Positions 17,701 to 25,239 of a stretch of DNA of 64,000 bases are shown one piece after another. The notes beneath the pieces were generated by a model, which saw nothing but the letters and a program-made list of their open reading frames with translations, was not told the origin of the DNA and did no database searches. This stretch comes from a virus: the IMG/VR virus record IMGVR_UViG_3300032893_000004, positions 91,058-155,057 of that record, one strand, 5' to 3'. A program made the translations under genes and the position numbers. Each line of letters begins with the position of its first letter. Positions within the stretch are counted from its first letter, which is position 1.

Positions 17701-20700
17701 GGCGTAAACGTCGATGCGAGATTGTTCATGAACTTTTCTCGCACCAATCCGCGAGGATCGTTTATCCCTTCCTGGGAGATCTTGTTTTCGAACGTCTTCG
17801 CAATTTCCAGCACCGCAGCCGGTTCGGTATTGGAATTCAGCTGGGACGACACGCCGGCTATCTGACGAGCGTTGAGAGTATTCGGCTGAGCCGCAGCTCT
17901 GGCCAAAGCACTGATGCCTTCGCTCGACAAGATCCCGTGATCAGAAAGCTGGATCATAGTATCGTAGTCTTTTTGATCAATGGCGTTGCGTTCGATCTGC
18001 TTGCCCATGTTAGCCGGCGCCATATTGCGCGATTTTAGAGCTACGTACGCCGACAACATCGTTCCGTTCTTATCTTCCGGGATGGCGTAGGATGCGGATG
18101 CCAAATGTTCAAGGACACTTTTTGCGATGCGCTTTCTGTCGTCCTGCGTCAGATCATCGCCTTGCGCTGGAGCCGAGAGCGCTTGCGCCAACATAGTCGA
18201 CAACTCGCCCGGACTCTTCGTACGATACAAGTCGATCAGGTTGTTCAATCGAGAATTATAGATACCCAGCGTTTCGTCTCTCATCGATGAGCGACGTCCG
18301 TGCTCGTGCGCCTCCGGGTTCAGCATAGACGAGTTGATCTTTGCGGCCAGATGCTCCAGATCTTCCGGTGTGTGATTTCCGCCGGAGACCCACGAATCGA
18401 GAGTTCTTTGACGCAGCTTAGGATTGCCTATCGCCAAGATGTCTCTGACGGAGTTAGCTTGAGTCATCTGCTGCAGTTTTTCTGGCGAGAGCAGATTATC
18501 GGCCAGAGCTTGGTGCTTTACAAGTTCGCCGTCTTTACCTGGCATATCAGCTAGAAAATCTAGGTTTGCACCAGCCGCCTTCAAAGATGATAGGAACCGA
18601 TCGTCGTGATACCCCTGCTTCTGACGAGTCATCAACGAATACCACTTCTCAGCGATCGGATTGTCTGTCTCTGAATCGCTGAAAGACGGCATCGACGCGA
18701 CCCGTCCGTGTAAATAATTGACGAGGTCTTCCGCCTTCTGGCGGCCGATGGCCTTTTTGTCCTCCGACTCGTAGCTGGAGACATGCACCCCACGACTCAG
18801 TTGATTCATCTTCCGCGCGAGCAGATTGTAGGCAAGCGGTGCCTTGCCTGAAGCGGCCGCGTGATCGATCAGCGCATCGTCTCCTGGCTTGGTGTACATC
18901 TCATCGGGGATATTATTTAGCAACCCTTCGTCGGACATGTGCCCAGGTTGGCCTTCCGGTACTGAAATAAGCTGATCCAATACAGATCTGTCATTCGGCG
19001 ATTCAGGATCCAAGTGGCTTACAGCCTTCGCCTGATAATTCTGGAAACTGCCGCCGATCCTATCGTTATCTCCCGGATCGTTGTACATGCCAAGCACGGC
19101 GTTGTGGAATATGTCCGGTCTGTGGTTCTTAACATGTTCGACTTCATCTTTGATTAGTCGCTGCTTGTTATCAGTCGACAACATGTTGAAAGCGCGGTCC
19201 CACGACGCCTGAGGAGCGTTAGCGCGAACAACTGATATGGCCGCCTTCTGCGAACCGCTGTTCAAGATCGGTTCGTATTTTTTGTTCTGCTCATCCTCCG
19301 GAAGGGAATCGTAGCGCTTAAAATAATCTCCCGCTCCGATCTTATCCATAAGTTCGCCGTTCCGGGCAATCTCATGGAACAGATATTCCGGCATATTGTT
19401 AGATTCAAACAGCTTTCGTGCCATGTGAGCGGAATCATCGAACAGCTCTGGGCGACCGCCATGGTCGTATACTTGCGTGTTGTTTGCGATATATTCCTGA
19501 CGTTTTCGGAACATGTCGGCCAAGAAATCTGGATCGGCATCGTTCAGATTTATGTTGGACTGAACCTCGGAAAGATATCCTGGATTTTTGAGAATAGCAG
19601 CTTGGGCGTTTTTGTCGCCGTTCACCGCCAGATGCGAGATGGCCGTTACGATCCTGGAGTTGTTGTCCCGCTGGTTCCTGCCCATCACGTCGTTAGAATG
19701 CGATACGACCATCTGGTTCTTCGGAACTTTGTCGTCGAAGATGTTAGCGAGATCTTTAGAATTAGCCTCGCGGATGGCAGACGGTACGCGCTGATCGAGC
19801 GCCAAGTTGAACTTACTGCTTATGACGTTCTCCGGACGCTCCTTGGTCTTCTTGGAGATCTCATCTATGTTATCGCCCTGATACTTCTCGTGAGCCTTCG
19901 CGAAGATGGCTTCCTGATCCATCTTGGGCAACTTATCGAACTGCTGCTGAAACTTCGGATCATGGTACACGTTCGAGAGACTGGTCGCACCGGACTTTAG
20001 TCCTTCCTTCACCTGCTGTTCAGCCACCAACGGATGCAGCCGTGCGGCGTCTTGAACAGTCTTTGCCCGACGTTTCAAACCTTCGTCAACCACATCCATG
20101 TCTGCGTTCGGATGATTCAGAGCCTTGACGGCGACTTCCTGGTTCTTGTGGTTTACGATCTCTTTCAGCACGTCGGGCGGTACGGACTGGGCTTGAAGAA
20201 TATCGCGTGCAGAATCTAGGTCCTTCGAGCCTTTTTGCCAGTAATCGCGGACGTCCGCTTCGTCTGCCATAGGATGCTTGATCGCTTTGTTGAAACCTTT
20301 TTGGATCAGAGCCTTAACCTGCGGCTTCGTCAGCGATGGGTTCTGAAGAAGACTGTCGACCTTGTTACGGGTCTCCCAGTCGCCTGAATCTTTGAACCGC
20401 TTTATCATACCGTTGATGGACTCTTGCGGCAGACGCGGATTCTCGATGGCACTATCGCGGGAATTCTTGCCTACCGCGTACTTTGCCAGCAGCGCCGGGT
20501 CGACGTTCTTGTGGCTTAGCAGGGCATCTAAACGCTGGTTGGCGTAATAGTCATGTCTATCGCCGGACTTGTTAGCTTCGTACCACTGGTGAATCTTGTT
20601 TAACTGATCCTTCGATAGATCTTCGCGTCCTTCCACCAGATCGTTGAGAGCTTCGTGCGGATCATGCTTCGAAGCCGCAAACGCGTCGATAGTCCGATCG

Positions 20701-21296
20701 AGAGTTTCCGGAGTGTGCCGCGAACTGTTGATCAGACCTTTCTTGGCAAAATCTAACTCTCGGGAATGCTGCTTCTGGCCATTCTCATCCAGTTCGTTCG
20801 GATCTTGCTGAGACCGACCTTTGAAGAATTTCATATAGTAGTTCGGGCCAAGATGCTTGTAGGCATGAGGTACATCGCCGGAAGCTAGAACTTTCTCCGC
20901 CATTCCTTTCAGCTGATTCTCGTCCAAGATACCAGAATCGGCCATTTCTGCGTGCAAATCCGACGAAGGATTCTCCGGATTGAAAGTCTTCAAGACAAAG
21001 TCTTGCTTCAACTCTTTAGGAGTATTCGGATGCTTGAGGATATTCTCCATCAAGTCGTTGCGCGGTTCGGCGTCGCCGGTAGCAGCCGAGGTCGAGTCAG
21101 GAGTTACCGGCGCCATCGTGTGATGATAAAGCTTATCGATCGAATGAGCTGACAGATTGGGATGAGAAGTCACTTCCTTCATCAGGTCGATGTTGTCAGC
21201 CTGCTCGTGTTCGGGCAGCTGGATATGATGTTCCACGTGGGCGTGCAAGGTATCTGCCGGCGTGTCGGGCGCTAAGTGTTTGATCTCGTCGCTCAT
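14721..21296 (-). CDS. Giant repeat-rich virion/polyvalent protein (2191 aa)
   Basis: The largest gene of the window. Residues about 1-1900 are alpha-helical with many short units of the type HPNxSxxxLxxL and HKNxDPALLAKYA, resembling HEAT/leucine-rich variants. The last 300 residues form a separate domain with AWAIEEYQSDFAQKF, close to the VEEIQSDW motif seen in large polyvalent phage proteins, then THLYMHGAELRGYMS. It has no signal peptide or membrane helix. It lies in the head module, overlapping its upstream neighbour by four bases, so it is probably packaged and perhaps injected. Function is inference. Confidence 0.6.
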   Translation of the reverse strand: MSDEIKHLAPDTPADTLHAHVEHHIQLPEHEQADNIDLMKEVTSHPNLSAHSIDKLYHHTMAPVTPDSTSAATGDAEPRNDLMENILKHPNTPKELKQDFVLKTFNPENPSSDLHAEMADSGILDENQLKGMAEKVLASGDVPHAYKHLGPNYYMKFFKGRSQQDPNELDENGQKQHSRELDFAKKGLINSSRHTPETLDRTIDAFAASKHDPHEALNDLVEGREDLSKDQLNKIHQWYEANKSGDRHDYYANQRLDALLSHKNVDPALLAKYAVGKNSRDSAIENPRLPQESINGMIKRFKDSGDWETRNKVDSLLQNPSLTKPQVKALIQKGFNKAIKHPMADEADVRDYWQKGSKDLDSARDILQAQSVPPDVLKEIVNHKNQEVAVKALNHPNADMDVVDEGLKRRAKTVQDAARLHPLVAEQQVKEGLKSGATSLSNVYHDPKFQQQFDKLPKMDQEAIFAKAHEKYQGDNIDEISKKTKERPENVISSKFNLALDQRVPSAIREANSKDLANIFDDKVPKNQMVVSHSNDVMGRNQRDNNSRIVTAISHLAVNGDKNAQAAILKNPGYLSEVQSNINLNDADPDFLADMFRKRQEYIANNTQVYDHGGRPELFDDSAHMARKLFESNNMPEYLFHEIARNGELMDKIGAGDYFKRYDSLPEDEQNKKYEPILNSGSQKAAISVVRANAPQASWDRAFNMLSTDNKQRLIKDEVEHVKNHRPDIFHNAVLGMYNDPGDNDRIGGSFQNYQAKAVSHLDPESPNDRSVLDQLISVPEGQPGHMSDEGLLNNIPDEMYTKPGDDALIDHAAASGKAPLAYNLLARKMNQLSRGVHVSSYESEDKKAIGRQKAEDLVNYLHGRVASMPSFSDSETDNPIAEKWYSLMTRQKQGYHDDRFLSSLKAAGANLDFLADMPGKDGELVKHQALADNLLSPEKLQQMTQANSVRDILAIGNPKLRQRTLDSWVSGGNHTPEDLEHLAAKINSSMLNPEAHEHGRRSSMRDETLGIYNSRLNNLIDLYRTKSPGELSTMLAQALSAPAQGDDLTQDDRKRIAKSVLEHLASASYAIPEDKNGTMLSAYVALKSRNMAPANMGKQIERNAIDQKDYDTMIQLSDHGILSSEGISALARAAAQPNTLNARQIAGVSSQLNSNTEPAAVLEIAKTFENKISQEGINDPRGLVREKFMNNLASTFTPSESGPEEQQKNEFVLNYIKKQTLDPKIAPFAHAQLRNMAMQSAEAGNVDQAVSLWEQLPNDPNQLAAGAELSEDRIPDNLLNDPRFVEASASEWKLQALAENADRLTGANSSILVNRSLAVNAENPYSIDQSRMFSKMEHNQYVQPDDSVKLARSMPDEKFNPLIRQIGQAMDGNLIYAVHAKMRDMDALVKDPNLAAPNAPFMGAEHRNKILSNLDQYATAIHNASVKEETPNLKDKLGKISEMIGQIHGHIKTVASHMRLQAPDLNNTGKLEASRDHATMLSILTKIAKTGIQLDREDALKVMDMVKEYHSIEEASGKELAPEKTHEAIKGIVGAAENFEEQDWREMFKSAPHAIFALRDRTNIPTEALNGSNYQQFGEKSTNKDENRAKTAFVKSSKDWFAKMSKEDIAHHGKNLLHMYVKLKNNNEIFHNDYTYAMEEGLKYMGPDMSHKDLTDLLAQSGAHDLRNSLFQTAVENGVGGVESLRAYAKENHDYMFSGHTDIHPSEGHNLAMKLKPVTSSPHIDEDLAAQVYDMFDRNKEAMAQASIDILSNKSTPPKAVKMYTDAILRNDAQNYKDIDKRTASEMATQLMQHPNVSEQDLGELFALSNEQFPKFFAPGGKFNPALTNPTYGGKLFRAIPVALPESQKAGASGSVDESKVLRDISLQHKDYERMKATMALIPAEGMAWAEFKRKFPAEEKSLPPSVKAVFTSAQNKPVMPEQFAQAMRALDDNSKKYHLTYSEWSSKLQRHNPPGRANLVVQVNNSEASEKELSQDPKLWSLYQHLLQKTNGISNGSIGMHPTTPHMVSWSRVDTDQSVKGKNAWAIEEYQSDFAQKFRRNLKALMSQFPAGTKINGQNITAEDMKQYAKKIDTHLSDWTEASMSAVIENARAQGITHLYMHGAELRGYMSNGGKYDREYWDNPNTKPFTVGFRKIYDENPRKFGFQQCDYTDYPKHNKEMLNNLKKNKLSTKCWVLELQPKAPKKRRA

Positions 21297-21892
21297 TTTT
21301 CACCGTACTTTAGCCAACGCATCAGCTCTTTTGTCCAGTCTTGATCTTCCGCACCGGAGAGGTTAGCTTCGTCGATGGCCGGATCATATTCTCTGGAAGC
21401 CATTTCCCGATCGTCGTCGTGCTTCTGCTGATCTTTTTCAACCATACCGAGAACTGTATCGTTGATCTTAGCCTTGGGCGAATGGAAGTCCGGCGGCGGA
21501 TTGGCCGGCACAACCGGTAGGGCCTGCTGAACGTCTGTTTTGCGAGCTACTTTGATCTCGCCGCGAGTGAAAGCATTGAACAGCGCGTCCTTCTCTTCCT
21601 GCGGCAACAGGTGACCGTTGAGGATGACCGTGTGGCCGTCCGAGGTGATCTCTACCACGTCGCCGTTGTCCATGACGTACCGTAAAAGATTGACGGTGGC
21701 CTTGGTCGGCTCCGACATAGTCAGGTGCGACGAATTTCCGACAACCTGCTGCATCTTCGGATAACTGTTCTGGAACAACTTAGGCAATTGGCCGTTTGTA
21801 TTGTCTACGACAAAGTCGAGCGCATCTCCGTCCGTGCGGATCTCCGCGAGCGGTATTTCGGAATAATCTGATTTGATGACTACGACTTTCAT
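21293..21892 (-). CDS. Hypothetical protein (199 aa) between the giant protein and the protease/kinase
   Basis: Beta-rich N-terminal half (MKVVVIKSDYSEIPLAEI, then DGHTVILNGHLLP) and an acidic, flexible C-terminal half (KDQQKHDDDREMASREYDP). It overlaps both neighbours by four bases, a sign of coupled expression with them. No family recognised. Confidence 0.6.
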   Translation of the reverse strand: MKVVVIKSDYSEIPLAEIRTDGDALDFVVDNTNGQLPKLFQNSYPKMQQVVGNSSHLTMSEPTKATVNLLRYVMDNGDVVEITSDGHTVILNGHLLPQEEKDALFNAFTRGEIKVARKTDVQQALPVVPANPPPDFHSPKAKINDTVLGMVEKDQQKHDDDREMASREYDPAIDEANLSGAEDQDWTKELMRWLKYGEK

Positions 21893-23589
21893 GCTACTCT
21901 CTTCGCTCTTTCTTCGGCGTTAACCTTGGTCATATGATTCGCTGCGTGATCAAACATCTGTCCTATGCTCATGTCAGAACGATCGGCGAGTTTTTGATAA
22001 TATTTCAATCCAGAAACCGCCGTTTTTATTGTAGCAGGATCGTGACCTTGATCCAACATCTTTCCGGCAAGAGTTTTAGCGTCTATGCCCTTGAGCCACT
22101 TCGCAGCTTCCGGATGAAGCTTATCGTTCCCTTTTTCGGCAGAAATAAGGTCAGGTTCCGTAAAACCACCGTTCCAACCGAGAAAAGCATCGTCGTGATC
22201 TATGCTCATCAGATGACCTTTAGGATGAACCAACAAATTGCCGTTATGCCGGTCACCTACACCAAGAATATGATTCGCGATAATCAACTTGTGAATGTGG
22301 CCATCCTTCTCGTGTTTCCGAAAAGCGTTGGCTAGAACATCTCCGCTTTGCAAAGGAGTCTTTGCTTCTTTTATGTATTCCATGGCTGATATGGCATTGC
22401 CGCCGTGGACGTTCGGATGTGCTACTTTTGTGACAATCGGCACATACTTTCCGAGTCCAAAAACGTCTTTCATGATCTGAAAGTGATTGTGCGCATTCGT
22501 GTATTCTTTGTCCGCCATACGATTTCCGACTGGACCTTCCGGCCTATGCTTAACCAAGACGTCCCGTCCTTGATCGTTACGAAGATGCAGGATTTTCTTT
22601 TTCCGACTGGAATGCACAGACTCGGAAGCTGGATCGTAGTAAAGTCCCTCTACCAGCGACTTCTGGTCATCGTCGGACGACGGATGGGCGTGCTTAGCTC
22701 CGATGCGCACCAGCTTTGGAGACGGCATGTTCTTCTTGAGCGCCAGCTCTTCCGCCAGCTTCTCGAAGTGGCCGATGTAGTCGTCTGACACCTCTGGTAG
22801 AGCGCCTTTCAGCACTTCCTTGAGAGGACGCTTGCGGTCCCAGTCGCGAACAGCGGCCTTCACGCGATTTCTCTGGAATCCGCTGATATGCTCGCGGGTA
22901 AGTGCGGCTTGACCGGTCAGCTGGGACGGAGCTACGTTGCCCATACCAGCCTCTATGCTCTTCGTGAGACTCTCGACGGCCTTGTGCAGATCCAGTATCG
23001 GATCCTTGGGGATGAACATATCATCGAGGATAATTGAATCGATTTCGATTAAATGATCGACTCGATCCGACACATCTGAAATATATTTAGCTATTGAGAT
23101 CGATTTTGGATCTTCAAGTAATCCGGCTATGGCTGCCTTATTGCACGCGCGTAAGGTGCATGCCACGCGCCTTCCGACAGTTTCTTTTAAGATGTAGTCA
23201 TCCCGCTCAAGCGTCGCACCCTCAATACTGAAGTTTGTAAGTAGCCGTTCGCCCTGTTTTGCATAATAACGTATCATTGCGGCGACTGCGACTGCGCCAG
23301 GATGATTTACATCATCGTCATCGAACAATTCTGAAATAATATAAACAAACGGCTTTTTTACTATGTTCCAATAATATCTTTGACGATCATTTTCACAATC
23401 TTCTTTTTTAAGAATTTTTCTTGCATAGATAATTGCCCCGATGATATCGTCGGATTTATTCGAATGCTCCCAATTTAATACCCCTCGGCCTTCGACGAGA
23501 TCTGATATGTCGTGGTTGGCAACAACGAGTAACTCACCTGAGCTGTCGATTGTTTCAACTGTTGCACATCCGTCCAGTTTGAGGCCCAT
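21889..23589 (-). CDS. Prohead-protease-like domain fused to a PI3K/PI4K-like kinase domain
   Basis: 566 aa. ATG 23589 is chosen because TTTGGAGGT lies seven bases upstream. Residues about 1-185 resemble phage prohead core proteases: histidine in VLNWEHSN, serine in LLTNFSIEGATL. About 205-240 is the segment shared with the capsid protein. About 320-566 is kinase-like: VLVKHRPEG (ATP lysine), a glutamate in KEYTNAH, AMEYI (hinge), GVGDRHNGNLLV (catalytic loop) and LMSIDHDDAF (metal site). The first 190 codons are AT-richer than the rest. It lies between head morphogenesis and structural genes. Domain calls are by motif; whether both are active is unknown. Confidence 0.65.
   Translation of the reverse strand: MGLKLDGCATVETIDSSGELLVVANHDISDLVEGRGVLNWEHSNKSDDIIGAIIYARKILKKEDCENDRQRYYWNIVKKPFVYIISELFDDDDVNHPGAVAVAAMIRYYAKQGERLLTNFSIEGATLERDDYILKETVGRRVACTLRACNKAAIAGLLEDPKSISIAKYISDVSDRVDHLIEIDSIILDDMFIPKDPILDLHKAVESLTKSIEAGMGNVAPSQLTGQAALTREHISGFQRNRVKAAVRDWDRKRPLKEVLKGALPEVSDDYIGHFEKLAEELALKKNMPSPKLVRIGAKHAHPSSDDDQKSLVEGLYYDPASESVHSSRKKKILHLRNDQGRDVLVKHRPEGPVGNRMADKEYTNAHNHFQIMKDVFGLGKYVPIVTKVAHPNVHGGNAISAMEYIKEAKTPLQSGDVLANAFRKHEKDGHIHKLIIANHILGVGDRHNGNLLVHPKGHLMSIDHDDAFLGWNGGFTEPDLISAEKGNDKLHPEAAKWLKGIDAKTLAGKMLDQGHDPATIKTAVSGLKYYQKLADRSDMSIGQMFDHAANHMTKVNAEERAKRVA
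22921..22992 (-). repeat. 72-bp segment shared with the capsid gene, protease/kinase copy
   Basis: Encodes ESLTKSIEAGMGNVAPSQL between the protease-like and kinase-like domains. It aligns without gaps to 12718-12789 in the capsid gene. Similarity at both DNA and protein level suggests a duplicated capsid-targeting or cleavage segment. Confidence 0.65.
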
Positions 23590-24338
23590 TATGCGTACCT
23601 CCAAATGTATCCTCTATGCGTTTTTGTGACTCCGCAACAAACACCGCGTACCTTCGATGCGCAACATCCAATAGATTCAGTATCTTTAGGGCAGTCCCAT
23701 ACCTTTACTGTCAATCCCGTCAGCGGATCGATCTGCAAAACTTTTTTGGCTCTTTTTAATTGAAGTTCTCGCTTGAAAATTGGGTCCAGACGCAATTTAT
23801 TTAGTCTCGCTTCATTCGCTGCGCTAAGAGCTTCGCTGCGATCATGGGTCGACCAGTATTTTTCGGCTCCGGCCATGCGATTTTGTTTGCCGGAATCAGA
23901 CATTTTCCGCAATTGTTCTTTTCCAGCATCTGTGGCTGCCCACAGTTTACGTTCTTCTGACTTTTTCGTACGTCGGTCTTTGTCCCAGCTCGCGATTGCG
24001 CTGGCAGAAAGTGTCTTTTTCAATTCTGATGTGTATATGCATCCTTCTTTCCCGCCATGTTTAATGTTGTATCCCGAGGGACGAAGTGAGCCAAAACATA
24101 CTATAAAATGTCTCTCCATGCGATCCAAGGAAGTCTGATCTATATATGTAATCAACTCTTCCTTTTCAAAAGATTCGCGCCCATATTTTTTTATGGCATT
24201 CTTGATTGGCCTAGAAGTATTTTTGGTCGCACAACAATGGTCTGCCCAACGCTCGGCCATTGAGCGAGTAGTCTGGCCGATATAGATCTTACCGTTCACA
24301 TTGTTCGTGATTTTGTAAATGATTCCGTATCGTTGCAT
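23589..24338 (-). CDS. GIY-YIG homing endonuclease (free-standing)
   Basis: 249 aa. N-terminal GIY-YIG nuclease: YGIIYKITNNVNGKIYIGQT, with the downstream arginine (RSMAERW) and a glutamate in RMERHFIV. The C-terminal part has NUMOD-like DNA-binding repeats (RAKKVLQIDPLTGL, then CCASKVRGVCCG). ATG 24338 is preferred over one 22 codons earlier, which lies within the upstream gene. AT-richer than most neighbours, as is the adjoining 5' part of the protease/kinase gene, which suggests recent transfer. It sits between head morphogenesis and protease genes, a typical free-standing site. Confidence 0.85.
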   Translation of the reverse strand: MQRYGIIYKITNNVNGKIYIGQTTRSMAERWADHCCATKNTSRPIKNAIKKYGRESFEKEELITYIDQTSLDRMERHFIVCFGSLRPSGYNIKHGGKEGCIYTSELKKTLSASAIASWDKDRRTKKSEERKLWAATDAGKEQLRKMSDSGKQNRMAGAEKYWSTHDRSEALSAANEARLNKLRLDPIFKRELQLKRAKKVLQIDPLTGLTVKVWDCPKDTESIGCCASKVRGVCCGVTKTHRGYIWRYA

Positions 24339-24345
24339 TCTCGTA

Positions 24346-24355
24346 AGATTAGGCT
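24346..24355 (-). promoter_or_regulatory. Post-stop conserved element, copy 3
   Basis: AGCCTAATCT; its first base is the last base of the TGA of the head-morphogenesis gene, and it ends seven bases before the GIY-YIG ATG. No Shine-Dalgarno sequence lies between. Confidence 0.5.
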
Positions 24356-25239
24356 CATCCGTGATTACATCCTGGTCCGTGTTCATGCTCTCTCTCGTGT
24401 TCAATATTCATAGCTAAATACTCATCGTAACTCACGAATTCGCTCTTAACAAGAGGAACTGCATCTGGCACTTCTTCGGCTTTCTTCAGCTTCCAGTAGT
24501 CCTTGTGGTAGTCATACCCAAATTCGACGAACTCGATCACGCCAGCATCGTTGAAGCCGAAGTTCGGCGGGACAAAGCTCATCACGTGTCGGCAGCGCGG
24601 GTGAAGCGGCGACTGATGCGGAGTCTTTCCGTCCCATTCTTTGGGCTTGAAGTATCCCTCCTGGATCTGTGACAACTTGTACGGCTTCGGCTTCCGTATC
24701 GCAGCGGAGTCGTGGTACATCGCCTTGCAGTATTTACAAATCTTGTGGTCGCAGACTCCTAGAAAAACGACGGTCGGATCTTTGACACCGATGTCAGACG
24801 CAAGCTTGCCGATACCCTCGCGCGAGGCATATGTCTGCACGATGCGCGCTTCGTTCGAGACGAGCAGATCGACGTACTGACCTGCCTTCTCGAAGTGCCC
24901 GCGAATAGATCGAATCGCTTCAGATGGGGTCTTCGCTTTAGCCACGTCTGCCAGAATGTGGTTCTTGATCTTGAGCTGCTGTGAATCCATGTAATTACTC
25001 GTAATATCAGCCAAATTTTCGATATTCTTCTGATCAGGCTTAGAATGGGCTCCGTACATGGTCTTCAGAGTGAAGTTGTACAGGCCTTCGATCGTATGGA
25101 GCGGATCAGCTCGGCGAACGACTTCGAAGTACAGCTTCGGCCCTTTGAACATCTTGCCTAGCAGCTTAGCCTTCGTTCCTTCGAACAGAGACTCGATCCG
25201 CTGGATTATGATGTTCCTCTGGGCGTCGGTGAGCTTCAT
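24355..25239 (-). CDS. Head morphogenesis protein (SPP1 gp7 / Mu gpF family)
   Basis: 294 aa. The C-terminal half has the family's cysteine/histidine pattern: CDHKICKYCKAMYHD (about residues 162-176) and HPRCRHVMSFVPP (about 213-225), preceded by the SNEARIVQTYASREG helix. These minor head proteins join the portal and help head assembly or DNA ejection. It is directly downstream of the portal gene with a one-base overlap, the standard order. The tail is His/Glu-rich (HEREHEHGPGCNHG) and may bind metal. Confidence 0.8.
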   Translation of the reverse strand: MKLTDAQRNIIIQRIESLFEGTKAKLLGKMFKGPKLYFEVVRRADPLHTIEGLYNFTLKTMYGAHSKPDQKNIENLADITSNYMDSQQLKIKNHILADVAKAKTPSEAIRSIRGHFEKAGQYVDLLVSNEARIVQTYASREGIGKLASDIGVKDPTVVFLGVCDHKICKYCKAMYHDSAAIRKPKPYKLSQIQEGYFKPKEWDGKTPHQSPLHPRCRHVMSFVPPNFGFNDAGVIEFVEFGYDYHKDYWKLKKAEEVPDAVPLVKSEFVSYDEYLAMNIEHEREHEHGPGCNHG

